In this document: piece by piece, positions 1 to 9,910 of the stretch | Layout of the letters: every line of letters begins with the position of its first letter | Numbering within the stretch: position 1 is the stretch's first letter | Assembly (NCBI GenBank): GCA_046351595.1 | Contig: JAXLYE010000003.1 | Coordinates: 62,001 to 126,000, forward strand | Source of the DNA: JAXLYE01 sp046351595 | GTDB taxonomy: Bacteria; Myxococcota_A; Polyangia; Palsa-1104; JAEUJZ01 | Length of the DNA stretch: 64,000 nt | Direction of reading: 5' to 3' | The notes under the pieces: generated by a model | Told to the model about the DNA's origin: nothing | Database searches by the model: none | Seen by the model: only the letters and a program-made list of their open reading frames with translations | Program-made: the position numbers and the translations under genes

Positions 1-1663
1 TGTTGGCGGTGGCGAGGTAGCCGCGCTCGGGGTTGCGCGAGGCGGGCAGGCGGCTCTCGTCCAGGTACTTGCCGCGCCAGAGCGTCTTGGGGTCGTCGCC
101 GCGCAGAAGGCGCCAGGGCTGGATGCCCTGCCGGTGCGCGTCGCCTCGATCGGGCACGCTGGCCCACACCCGGTAGCGGATGTCCTTGGCGTCGGCGGCG
201 ACGAGGTTGACGGCGCCGACCTCGAGCTGCCGGGCGGCGCGCTCCCACTCGTCGAGCGAGCCGGCGCGATCGAGGCCGAGGTACATCGAGGCCTCGTGCG
301 TGGCGGCGAGGCCCGTCCAGTTGAGCAGGATCTCGGCGCGCGGATCCGCGACCAGGAGCGCCTTGGGCACCGGCAGGAGATCGTCGGGCAGCAGCACGCC
401 CAGGCCGGGCACGTCGAGCAGCGCGAACTCGCGCGTCTCGCCCTGTCCGTCCTCGAGGGCGGCGGGGCCGGCCAGGGCGCGCACGCGGATGCGCTCGGTG
501 CGCGGCGCCCCCTTCTGCTCGCGGCCGCCGATGAGGATCGCGTCGCCCGAGCGCTTGACCTCCCACAGGTCCATGACGTCGGCGAAGTTGGTGGTCGCGG
601 TCCAGGCGAGCTTGCGGTTGTGGCCGAGCTGCACACCGGGCGAGCCGGCGAAGCTGAAGCCGACGACGTCGAGACCGCCGAAGGCGTCGGCGCTGTTGAG
701 GTGCTGGACGTAGAAGCGCAGCGGGCTGCCCAGCGGCTGGTGCGGGTCGCCGGCGACGAGCGGCCGGCCGCTGTCGGTGTGGCGGGCGGCGACCGCCCAG
801 TTGTTGCTGCCGGTCTCGGGGTACAGGCGCTCGTAGCCGGCGAGCGCGCTGCGCAGCGCGGCCTCGGTCGCGGGGTCGAGCGGGCGCGGGCGCGGGCGCG
901 GCTGAGCGGCGGGCGGCGTCGTGGTATCCGCCCGCGCGGACGGGCTGGCGCCGGGCACGGTGAAGGCGTCGCGCGTCGGCCGGCACAGCGGGAAGTCGGG
1001 CGGGAACGCCGGCGCCGCCTTGCCCAGCGCCGAGGCGAGCAGCTCGTAGTCGAGGGAGCTCGACATGCCGTACGACAGCATCTTGCCGATGATGTACGGG
1101 TCCTCGTCGGTCCACGGCGTCGGCAGGAAGTCCGCGGCGCCGGCCGCCATCTCCGCCGGCCGCGGCACCTCGCCCGAGCGCACGCGGCTGATGTGGCGGT
1201 TGATGCCGCGCACCCACGACTCGATCAGCTGCGCCGCGCGCGGGTCGTCGAGCTGCACGGCCTCGCGGCTCTTCTTGCCCCAGCGCACGAAGTCCAGGGT
1301 GCGGGCCAGAAGGTCCGCGCGCAGCGCCTTCTCGCCGAGGATCTCGGACGTGAGGCCGCGCGCCTGGCGGCGGATCATCTCGATCTGGAACAGGCGCAGC
1401 CGCGCCATGGTGTAGCCGGCGGCGAAGAAGGCGTCGGCGTCGCTCTCGGCGTAGACGTGGGGCACGCCCATGGTGTCGACCAGCACCTCGACCTCGGCCC
1501 CGAGCGGCGCCGCGGCCTGCGGCTCGGAGCAGCCCGGGAGGCCGCCCAAAAGGCCGCCCAAGAGTCCAGCGGAGAGGGAGGCGGTGAGGCCGGCGGCCAG
1601 CGTCCCACGAAGCGGCCGGGGCCGCGTCCAAGAGCGAATCCAGAAAGGGGTCCGTCGCAGCAT
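1..1663 (-). CDS. Penicillin acylase family lipoprotein, 3' end beyond the window
   Basis: Ntn-hydrolase of the penicillin amidase (S45) family, which cleaves amide bonds of acylated substrates such as beta-lactams or N-acyl homoserine lactones; the substrate here is not predictable. The precursor starts with an Arg-rich n-region, a hydrophobic stretch and an LPGC lipobox (Cys45), so it should be a lipoprotein. The alpha chain has the typical opening VPHVYAESDADAFFAAGY and MARLRLFQIE. The autocatalytic site is TGSNNWAV, with Ser286 as predicted nucleophile and new N-terminus of the beta chain, followed by the family motif DPHQPLGSP. About 554 codons are visible; the C-terminal part of the beta chain runs off the left edge. 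The ATG at 1663 is chosen because it gives a lipoprotein signal; it has no Shine-Dalgarno but a TATGGT hexamer 6 bp upstream. Confidence 0.9.
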   Translation of the reverse strand, partial: MLRRTPFWIRSWTRPRPLRGTLAAGLTASLSAGLLGGLLGGLPGCSEPQAAAPLGAEVEVLVDTMGVPHVYAESDADAFFAAGYTMARLRLFQIEMIRRQARGLTSEILGEKALRADLLARTLDFVRWGKKSREAVQLDDPRAAQLIESWVRGINRHISRVRSGEVPRPAEMAAGAADFLPTPWTDEDPYIIGKMLSYGMSSSLDYELLASALGKAAPAFPPDFPLCRPTRDAFTVPGASPSARADTTTPPAAQPRPRPRPLDPATEAALRSALAGYERLYPETGSNNWAVAARHTDSGRPLVAGDPHQPLGSPLRFYVQHLNSADAFGGLDVVGFSFAGSPGVQLGHNRKLAWTATTNFADVMDLWEVKRSGDAILIGGREQKGAPRTERIRVRALAGPAALEDGQGETREFALLDVPGLGVLLPDDLLPVPKALLVADPRAEILLNWTGLAATHEASMYLGLDRAGSLDEWERAARQLEVGAVNLVAADAKDIRYRVWASVPDRGDAHRQGIQPWRLLRGDDPKTLWRGKYLDESRLPASRNPERGYLATAN

Positions 1664-1669
1664 GCGCGC

Positions 1670-1700
1670 ACCATAGCAGCGACGGCCCCGCTGGCGTCAA
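1670..1700 (-). promoter_or_regulatory. Predicted promoter of the penicillin acylase gene
   Basis: Reading the minus strand, TTGACG is followed after 19 bp by TATGGT, preceded by TGC as in an extended -10. The hexamer ends 6 bp before the ATG, so the transcript would start at or next to the start codon (leaderless). The 19-bp spacer is longer than the usual 17. Confidence 0.4.
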
Positions 1701-1769
1701 TCGTCGTCCGCCAGCCGGCCGCGGGCGCCGGCCGCGGCCGGGTGTGCCGCCGTCGTCGCGGGGCCGGGG

Positions 1770-2948
1770 CTACTTGCGCTGGCCGAGCTCTCGCGCGCGC
1801 TGCTCGAGGCGGCTGGCGCGGCGGTTGAGCTGCTCGGTCAGGCGGTTCAGCTCGGACTGGACGCGCTGCATCGCAGCCAGGCGCGCCGCCGGATCGCCGG
1901 TGCCCTCGGCGCGCTGCAGCACGTCGAGCGTCGACGGGTCGAGGCCGCGCACCGGCCCGCTCGGCGCGCTCGCGAAGTCGCCGGCGGGGCTGGCCGGCAC
2001 CGGCGCCGCCACCCCGCTCTTGCCGCCGCTGTCGGCGGCCGCGGCCGGGGCGCCCGTCGCCTCGTTGCTGAGGCGCGTGTCGCCGCGCTGCGCCCGCCGC
2101 GCCGTCGCCTGCTCGGCGAACAGGTCCTCGTCGACGCGGGCGGCGCGGTCGCGCAGCCGCTGGCGCTTCTGCACCTCGTCGCTGCGCGCCTTGAGCCGCG
2201 TCACCTCGCGCTGCAGCTTGTCGGCGGCGTCACGCAAGAGGTCCGCGCGCTCGCGCAGCACCTGCGGATCGTCGAGGAGCTCGGGGCCGCCGCCGCCGTT
2301 GCCGTTGCCGTTGCTCACGCCCGGGCCCGCGCCCGGGACGCCGCCGGGCTGCGCCTCGCTGGCCGAGCGCTGCGCCAGATCCCGCACCCGCTCGTCGAGC
2401 CCGTCGGGGCCGAGCAGCGCCTCGGCCTGCTCGGTGCGCAGCCGCAGCCACTGCAGGCGCTCGGCCGCACCGAGCCGCGGGCCGGAACCCGCGCGCTCGT
2501 CCGCGCCGTCGGCGAGCAGCACCGCGTCGATGGCCTTGAGCACCCGCGACCGCGCGGCCTGCACCTGCTGGTCCAGTCGCAAGAGCTCCGCCGCCTGCTG
2601 CGACAACTGCGTCGCCTGCGCCTGCGACTGCGCCAGCGCCTCCTGCAGCCGCAGGCTCGGCGCGACGCCGGGCGGCTGCGCCTTCAGCCGCTCGATCTCC
2701 TGGCCGCGCTGCGCCTGCTCGCGCTCGGCCTTCTTCTGCGCCAAAACGAGCCGGTTCCGCTCGCCGAGGAGCCGCGTAAGCTCGCCGAGCTCGCGCTGCG
2801 CCGCCGCGACCGGGTCGGGCCGCGCCGCGGTCACCCCGGCCGCCTGTGCACGCGCCACCACCGCGACGCCCGTCGAGCCGACGAGCACCGCCGCGACGGA
2901 GAGCCGCGCCAGCAGACGATGGAGGGGGTGCGACATGATCTTCATCAT
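1770..2948 (-). CDS. Exported coiled-coil protein of unknown function
   Basis: I do not recognise a named family. The N-terminus has a Sec-type signal (LARLSVAAVLVGSTGVAVVARAQA), so the protein should be periplasmic or surface-exposed. Most of the rest is Ala/Arg/Gln/Glu-rich with heptad-like spacing at about residues 45-150, 215-275 and 350-392, broken by a Gly/Asn/Pro-rich linker (SNGNGNGGGG) and an Ala/Pro/Ser-rich linker. This suggests a long helical rod with flexible joints, possibly an envelope scaffold. The start may be the first ATG (2948) or the ATG five codons later (2936); the latter has a purine-rich GATGAAG just upstream. It lies downstream of the NtrC-type gene on the same strand, separated by about 215 bp, so co-transcription is uncertain. 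Confidence 0.75.
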   Translation of the reverse strand: MMKIMSHPLHRLLARLSVAAVLVGSTGVAVVARAQAAGVTAARPDPVAAAQRELGELTRLLGERNRLVLAQKKAEREQAQRGQEIERLKAQPPGVAPSLRLQEALAQSQAQATQLSQQAAELLRLDQQVQAARSRVLKAIDAVLLADGADERAGSGPRLGAAERLQWLRLRTEQAEALLGPDGLDERVRDLAQRSASEAQPGGVPGAGPGVSNGNGNGGGGPELLDDPQVLRERADLLRDAADKLQREVTRLKARSDEVQKRQRLRDRAARVDEDLFAEQATARRAQRGDTRLSNEATGAPAAAADSGGKSGVAAPVPASPAGDFASAPSGPVRGLDPSTLDVLQRAEGTGDPAARLAAMQRVQSELNRLTEQLNRRASRLEQRARELGQRK

Positions 2949-3164
2949 CCCAGATGCTCGAACTGGACGCTCAGGGGAGCCGGTTGATTCTAGGGACCGG
3001 CCCCGGGGACCGCCATGGGTCCCGTGCAGAGGTTCAGCAATCGTTATGCCGCAGCCGGCGGCGCGCCGCCGTCCTCTCCCGCGCTGCCGCGTCGGACCGC
3101 GCCGCCCTCAGTTTTTTGAGTCGGGTGGACGCGGCGGGCAAGGGCCGACAGCGGCCTCCGCCCG

Positions 3165-4595
<1,431 letters not shown>

Positions 4596-4638
4596 GCCGG
4601 CATGCTAACAGCCCGGCCGGGCCCGAGGAAGCGCCGCG

Positions 4639-4686
4639 CGGGCACATCGCCGGGCACATCGCCGAACCTATTGGGCGGGCACATCG
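4639..4686. repeat. Three direct copies of CGGGCACATCG in a divergent promoter region
   Basis: The identical 11-mer CGGGCACATCG occurs at 4639-4649, 4651-4661 and 4676-4686, so start-to-start spacings are 12 and 25 bp. It lies between the divergent NtrC-type regulator and lipase-like gene and may be a binding-site cluster or a short duplication. Confidence 0.6.
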
Positions 4687-4719
4687 GGCGCAGGCCGCTA
4701 GATTGAGCAGGAGAGCGAC

Positions 4720-6012
4720 ATGCGACCACGAGCCCAAGCGTCTTTCCTGCAGCGCCGCCGCGAACCTGCCGATCGTTCGATCTTCCTTTCCCGCTCCATC
4801 CCCATCGCGCTCGGACGCGGGCGGGTGCTGGGGCTGCTCGTTTGTGTGCTGGCGCTCTGGGGACCCGCGCGCGCGGCGGGCGAGGTCCCCGACGCGGGGG
4901 TGCCCTCGGGCGGCAAGCCGCAGGCCGTGGCGGTGCCGCCGCCGGGCGCCGACGTCGATCCCGTGAAGTTCCGCGCCAGCCTGCCCGGCACCGACGTGAC
5001 CGATGCGTATGACGCGCTGTACGGGCAGGCCGAGGGCGAGCGCTTCCCGCCGCAGCGGCGCGCCCGCCTTTCGCGCTACCAGGCGATCCTGGTGCCGGGC
5101 TGGCTGACGCACCTGTACCTGCGCGTCGGCAAGTTCGTCGAGGGCGCGCTCGACAAGGAGGGCGTGCTGAACTACCTGGAGGACGAGCAGCAGGCGCTCA
5201 GCGAGCTCGGGCTGCCGGCGGAGCAGCCGCTTTTGGACCGCAAGCAGTTCAATACGCAGCAGACCATCGCGGTCAACGCGCAGCGCATCGTGCGCGCGGT
5301 GCTCGACGCCGCGGCCAAGGCCAAAGGACGACAGGTGATCCTGATCTCGCACAGCAAGGGCGGCAACGACGTGCTGGCGGCGCTGCTTGCGCTGCAGCGC
5401 GCGGGCAAGCTGCGGCACGTGGCGGGCTGGATCTCGATCCAGAGTGTCTTTCTGGGCTCGCCGGTCGCCGACGTGATCATGGAGAGCGCGGCGCTGCACA
5501 AGGCCGCGGACGTTTTCTTGAAGCCGCTCGGCGGCACCGTCGACTCGATCCGCGACATCTCGTCCCCGGCGTGCGCCCGCTTCCTCGCCGAGAACAAGCG
5601 CGACCTCGCGCGCCTGGTGCGCGGCCTGCCCATCGTCAGCTTCGCCAGCTGGAAGCCGCGGCCCGAGGACTTCCGGCTCACCAGCCCGGACAGCATCCTC
5701 GCCACGACGCGCGACCTGATGGCCGGGAAGGGCCTGCTCAGCGACGGGCTGGTGCCGGCCAAGAATGCGGTTTTGGCCGACACCGCGTTCGTCGCCAAGC
5801 TCGGGCTCGACCACTCGGAGACGGCGATGCAGAACCAGCCGCCGGTGCAGCCCAGCCGGCTCGATCGCAAGCGCTTCACGCAGGCGCTGCTGGCGCTGCT
5901 GCTCGAGCGCATCGACAAGCGCGCAGCACCTGAAAAGCAGCGCGCAGCGCCGCAAGAGCCGGCGACGGCCCGCCGCGCCGGTAGGCCGGACGCCGCGCCC
6001 GCAGTACACTGA
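4720..6012 (+). CDS. Exported lipase-like alpha/beta hydrolase
   Basis: Likely serine esterase or lipase; the substrate is unknown. A hydrophobic segment (VLGLLVCVLALWGPARAAG, about residues 29-48) after a long basic N-terminus looks like a signal peptide or anchor. The body shows an alpha/beta-hydrolase pattern: an early YQAILVPGW strand/oxyanion segment and a nucleophile elbow in VILISHSKGGND, where the usual GxSxG appears as SHSKG, with Ser replacing the first Gly. The region after that carries variable cap-like sequence, and a candidate late catalytic His is in LDHSETA. The start at 4720 follows AGGAGAGCGAC, a good ribosome binding site. The C-terminal 35 residues are basic, low-complexity sequence. 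nadA follows 73 bp downstream on the same strand. Confident as a hydrolase fold, not as to substrate. Confidence 0.8.
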   Translation: MRPRAQASFLQRRREPADRSIFLSRSIPIALGRGRVLGLLVCVLALWGPARAAGEVPDAGVPSGGKPQAVAVPPPGADVDPVKFRASLPGTDVTDAYDALYGQAEGERFPPQRRARLSRYQAILVPGWLTHLYLRVGKFVEGALDKEGVLNYLEDEQQALSELGLPAEQPLLDRKQFNTQQTIAVNAQRIVRAVLDAAAKAKGRQVILISHSKGGNDVLAALLALQRAGKLRHVAGWISIQSVFLGSPVADVIMESAALHKAADVFLKPLGGTVDSIRDISSPACARFLAENKRDLARLVRGLPIVSFASWKPRPEDFRLTSPDSILATTRDLMAGKGLLSDGLVPAKNAVLADTAFVAKLGLDHSETAMQNQPPVQPSRLDRKRFTQALLALLLERIDKRAAPEKQRAAPQEPATARRAGRPDAAPAVH

Positions 6013-6085
6013 AGGCGCTGCCGGCCGGCCCTTGTGGGATCCCGTGCCGCAGCCCGAGCCAGAACGCCCGCAGGAGTTTAGACCC

Positions 6086-7069
6086 ATGGAGCCGCTCATC
6101 CCGCTAGGCAAGCAAGAGGTCGCGTCGCGGCCGGCGCTGCCGTCTGATCTGGAGGGCGCCATCGCCCGCCTGAAGAAGGAGCGCAACGCCGTCATCCTGG
6201 CCCACTACTACCAGGACGACGACATCCAGGACGTGGCCGACTTCGTCGGGGACTCGCTGCAGCTGGCACAGGCGGCGCAGAAGACGCAGGCCGACGTCAT
6301 CGTGTTCTGCGGCGTGCACTTTATGGCCGAGACCGCGAAGATCCTCAACCCGAGCCGCACGGTGCTGGTGCCGGATCTGTCGGCCGGCTGCTCGCTGGCC
6401 GACGGCTGCCCGCCGGATCGGCTTGCCGCCTACCAGCGCAAGTACCCGGACCACGTCACCGTAAGCTACATCAACTGCTCGGCGGCGGTGAAGGCGATGT
6501 CCGACTGCATCGTCACCAGCTCGAACGCAGAGAAGATCGTCCGCAGCTACCCCGAGGACCAGCCGATCCTGTTCGCGCCGGATCAGCACCTGGGGCGCTG
6601 GATCATGAAGCGCACCGGGCGCACGAACATGGTGCTCTACCCCGGCTCGTGCATGGTCCACGAGATCTTCAGCGAGAAGGAGCTCTTGAAGCTGAAGCAC
6701 GATCACCCGGGCGCCGAGGTGCTGGCCCACCCCGAGTGCGAGGAGCGGGTGCTGCAGCACGCGGACTTTATCGGCTCGACCTCGGCGCTGATCAAGCGCG
6801 CGGTCGAGTCCAAGGCGCAGACGCTGATCATCGCGACCGAGCCGGGCGTCATCCACGAGATGCAGAAGCAGGCGCCGGGCAAGACCTTCATCCCGGCGCC
6901 GGGCGAGGGCGGCTGCGCGTGCAACCAGTGCCCGCACATGCGCAAGAACACGATGGACAAGATCTACCTGGCGCTGCGCGACATGGCGCCCGAGCTGATC
7001 CTGCCCGAGGACCTGCGGCGCGCCGCGCTCAAGCCGCTGGAGAAGATGCTGGCTCTGTCGCGCGGCTAG
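6086..7069 (+). CDS. nadA: Quinolinate synthase
   Basis: Condenses iminoaspartate with dihydroxyacetone phosphate to quinolinate in de novo NAD synthesis, using a [4Fe-4S] cluster. The 327-residue product has the family signatures: VILAHYYQDDDIQDVADFVGDS near the N-terminus, NCSAAVKAMSDCIVTSSNA, the GSCMVHEIF cysteine, ATEPGVIHEM and the C-terminal CACNQCPHMRKNT with clustered cysteines. The open frame extends further upstream, but ATG 6086 has a CAGGAG ribosome binding site and begins just before the conserved domain. nadB and nadC are not in the window. A small lipoprotein gene begins 3 bp after its stop codon, so the two are probably co-transcribed. Confidence 0.97.
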   Translation: MEPLIPLGKQEVASRPALPSDLEGAIARLKKERNAVILAHYYQDDDIQDVADFVGDSLQLAQAAQKTQADVIVFCGVHFMAETAKILNPSRTVLVPDLSAGCSLADGCPPDRLAAYQRKYPDHVTVSYINCSAAVKAMSDCIVTSSNAEKIVRSYPEDQPILFAPDQHLGRWIMKRTGRTNMVLYPGSCMVHEIFSEKELLKLKHDHPGAEVLAHPECEERVLQHADFIGSTSALIKRAVESKAQTLIIATEPGVIHEMQKQAPGKTFIPAPGEGGCACNQCPHMRKNTMDKIYLALRDMAPELILPEDLRRAALKPLEKMLALSRG

Positions 7070-7072
7070 AGG

Positions 7073-7618
7073 ATGCGGACGCAAGGGGGGAGCGCGGCGC
7101 TCGGGGCGGCGCTGCTGCTGGCCTGCAGCGACGGGCCGCGGCCGCCCGCGGGGGTGTGGTCGACGCTGGTCGAGCAGGCGGCGTGGCAGTCGGCGTGGCA
7201 GAAGGTGCCGGCCGAGGCGGATCCGCTGGCCGCGCACCGCCCGCCGCAGCTGGTCTGCGCCTACGAGCGCGGCTACGCCGTCGAGGATCTCGACCTCGAG
7301 CTCGACACCGGCGCGTGTAGCTACGTGGCGCTCGCGCAGCCGGTCGGCTACCGCCTGCTCGCCGGGGACGAGCTGCGCCTGGTGTGGTGGCACTACCCGC
7401 TCACCGCGACGCTGCCAGCCGCGGCGCACGCGGCGCTGCTGCTCGATGGCGAGGTGCTGTGGCAGCGCGACGTGGCGATCCCTGGCCCCGCGGATCTGTA
7501 CGACGTCACGGTGGCGCTGCCGCGCGAGCTGCCGCCGGGCGCAGAGGTCGGGCTGCACCTGCACAACCACGGCGCTAACCAGTGGCGCGTGCAGCCGCTG
7601 CTGATACGGCCACGCTGA
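7073..7618 (+). CDS. Small lipoprotein, hypothetical
   Basis: No recognised family. The 181-residue product has a short signal ending in LLLACS, a lipobox with Cys18, so it is probably a lipoprotein. The remainder is compact and beta-rich in appearance with many Trp/Tyr residues (VWWHYPLTATLPAAAHAALLLDGEVLWQRD is the most distinctive stretch, positions about 103-132), reminiscent of a jelly-roll or carbohydrate-binding-like fold, but this is only an impression. It begins 3 bp after nadA and converges on the transglutaminase operon, whose last gene ends about 20 bp away. Confidence 0.75.
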   Translation: MRTQGGSAALGAALLLACSDGPRPPAGVWSTLVEQAAWQSAWQKVPAEADPLAAHRPPQLVCAYERGYAVEDLDLELDTGACSYVALAQPVGYRLLAGDELRLVWWHYPLTATLPAAAHAALLLDGEVLWQRDVAIPGPADLYDVTVALPRELPPGAEVGLHLHNHGANQWRVQPLLIRPR

Positions 7619-7639
7619 AGGGCCGCGTCGCGCGAAGGG

Positions 7640-9910
7640 CTACGCCGGCATGGAGCGGCGCGGCGCGCGCGCCATCTCGCCCAGAAGGGTGCTGAACAGC
7701 GCCGGGTCGATCGTCTCCTGGCCGAAGCGCTGCGCGTAGTACAGGCGCACCAGCTCGGCGAAGGGGTCGCCCGAGCTGTCGCCCGCGGCCTGCACGCGCG
7801 CCGCCAGCTGCTGCAGCGTCTCGCCGGTGCGCGGCGCGAAGCCGCGGCGCTTGAGCAAGAGCAGCGCCTTGCGCAGCTGCGCCTGCGTCGCCAGCTCGAT
7901 CTGCGTCGCGGGCTCGCGCACGGCCCGCCGCCGCCGGATCAGGACGACGGCGAGGCCGCCGAGCAGCCCGAGCGCCAGCAGCCCGAGCGCGAGCCGCCAC
8001 GCCGCGAGCAGCCGCTGCTTGAGCGCGGGCCGCGGCGCGCCCCCTTGGGAGCCGCCGCGCGGCCACAGCGAGAACGCGCTGCCCAGCCGCTCCATCAGCC
8101 GCACCTGCGCCCGCAGGTCGTAGTCGATGACGTACTTGCTCCACGACATCTCGACGCTGTCACCGAGCTGGCGGAGCTTGAACAGCGGCCCGCCCGTGCG
8201 CGGCGGCGCCGCCGACACCGGCGTCGCATCGAGCACAGTCCAGCCGACGCCGGGCAGGAACGCCTCGACCCACGAGTGCGCGTGCTGCTGCCGCACGACC
8301 AGGTAGCGGCCGTAGTCATTCCACTCGCCGCCGAGGTAGCCGTTGACGCTGCGGCTGGGGATGTTGACGGTGCGCAGCATCATCGCCAGCGCCGTCGCGA
8401 AGTACTCGCAGTGACCGCGCTTCTCTACGAACAGGAAGTCGAGCAGCGGGTCGGCCTGCGTCGCCTCCCACAGCCGCGTCGTGTACTCGAAGCCGCGCTG
8501 CAGGTACTCGGTCAAGAGGCGCGCGCGCTCGGCGTCGCTGGTCGCGGTCGCGGTCACCTTCTGCGCGAGCTCGCGCACCACCCGCAGGCTCTCGGGCACC
8601 TGCGTGTACAGCACCTGCTCCGACGGCAGCAGCGGCGGCGGGCGCTGGTGATCGTGCCGCCCGGCGCGCGGCAGCCCGGCGCGCAGCGGCTCGGAGCCTG
8701 GGCGGCGCGGCGACAGCGTGGTGTAGCGCAGGCCGCCGCGGCGCCCGCGCAGCAGCACGTCCTCGTCGGGCAGCACCACCAGCGGCCAGCCGCCCCCGAG
8801 CTGCATGCCCTCGGGCAGCACGATCGCAAGCGCCCGCCCGGAGCCGGGCCCGCTGCTCGGCCCGGGACCCTGCCCGAGGCCGAGCCCGAGGCCGGGGCCG
8901 AGGCTGGGGACGAACAGGACCTCGCTCTCCAGCGGCTCCAGGTAGATGTCGGCGCGCAGCGCGTCGGCCAGGACCGAGGGCGTCGCCTCGGTGTCGAGCA
9001 GGTAGCGGCCCTGCGCCAGCACCGGCGAGCGCTCGGCGTGCAGGCGCGTGCGCGTCCACTGCCCGCGCTCGTAGCGGTCGAAGGCGACGCCGCGGAAGCG
9101 CAGGCTCGGCTGCCGCAGCTCGGGCGCGACCTCGACGCGCATCACGACCTTGGGGTTGTCGCGCAACAGGCCGTGGCTGCCGAGACGGATCTGCTCGGCG
9201 AAGCCGGTCAAGAACAGGCCCTTTCGGCGCAGCGGCAGCTCCAGGCTGACGCCGACGCGCGGCAAGAGCAGGAACACCAGCCCCGCGATCAGGAAGATCG
9301 CCACCGACGCCGCGCCCGACACCATCAGGAACGAAGTGCCGACGACGCGGCGCGAGTTGAGGATGCGCTCGACCTCGACGCGCTCGCTCTCGGCGGCCTG
9401 GCCGTGGCGACCGGGCAGGTGCTTGAGCAGGTAGTTCTCCTCCATCTCGCGGCGCAGGTGGAACAGCGTCAGCGTCCAGGTCGAGAACGTGACGTAGAGG
9501 AGCAGGCACACCGCGAACAGCACGCTCGAGCCGAGCAGCGACGCGGCGAGCAGCATGAGGAAGCTGATCACGTAGGCCTGCAGGTAGTCGCCGTTGCCGC
9601 GCCGCTGCCACAGCTTCGCGACCAGGAACAGGCACAAAAGGCGCGTGCCGCTGTCCCACACCGACTCGCCGTGCGCCGGATCCGGCAGGAGCCACAGCGA
9701 CAGCCCGCACAGCGCCGCGTACCACAGGTAGCGGTACGTCCGGCCCTGCATGAACGGGTAGGCCTGTGGATCGAAGAAGAACGAGCCGGTGATGCCGCAC
9801 GCGGTCAAGAGCACCAGGAGGGCCGGCAGCTCGCCGGTCAGCGCCAGCATCAGGAACGCGGTCGTCACCATCAGGTACGAGACGACCTTGTGCGTCGCCG
9901 CGAACCTCAT
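7640..9910 (-). CDS. tgpA: Membrane transglutaminase-like protein (TgpA/DUF3488 type)
   Basis: Polytopic inner-membrane protein with an external transglutaminase-like domain, usually encoded with MoxR and DUF58 proteins. Residues 1-200 carry about six hydrophobic segments (for example VVSYLMVTTAFLMLALTG and LLALLVLLTACGI-like stretches). The catalytic domain has Cys in KRGHCEYFATALAMMLR, His in QQHAHSWVEAFLPGVGWTVLDATP and the following Asp, the expected triad. A further membrane segment (about residue 640) and a cytoplasmic tail with a DUF4129-like QLRKALLLLKRRGFAPRTGETL follow. A Gly/Pro/Leu repeat (about residues 340-355) sits in the extracellular part. The ATG at 9910 overlaps the DUF58 stop codon by 4 bp, giving translational coupling; the longer open frame upstream is not protein-like. 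Confidence 0.93.
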   Translation of the reverse strand: MRFAATHKVVSYLMVTTAFLMLALTGELPALLVLLTACGITGSFFFDPQAYPFMQGRTYRYLWYAALCGLSLWLLPDPAHGESVWDSGTRLLCLFLVAKLWQRRGNGDYLQAYVISFLMLLAASLLGSSVLFAVCLLLYVTFSTWTLTLFHLRREMEENYLLKHLPGRHGQAAESERVEVERILNSRRVVGTSFLMVSGAASVAIFLIAGLVFLLLPRVGVSLELPLRRKGLFLTGFAEQIRLGSHGLLRDNPKVVMRVEVAPELRQPSLRFRGVAFDRYERGQWTRTRLHAERSPVLAQGRYLLDTEATPSVLADALRADIYLEPLESEVLFVPSLGPGLGLGLGQGPGPSSGPGSGRALAIVLPEGMQLGGGWPLVVLPDEDVLLRGRRGGLRYTTLSPRRPGSEPLRAGLPRAGRHDHQRPPPLLPSEQVLYTQVPESLRVVRELAQKVTATATSDAERARLLTEYLQRGFEYTTRLWEATQADPLLDFLFVEKRGHCEYFATALAMMLRTVNIPSRSVNGYLGGEWNDYGRYLVVRQQHAHSWVEAFLPGVGWTVLDATPVSAAPPRTGGPLFKLRQLGDSVEMSWSKYVIDYDLRAQVRLMERLGSAFSLWPRGGSQGGAPRPALKQRLLAAWRLALGLLALGLLGGLAVVLIRRRRAVREPATQIELATQAQLRKALLLLKRRGFAPRTGETLQQLAARVQAAGDSSGDPFAELVRLYYAQRFGQETIDPALFSTLLGEMARAPRRSMPA

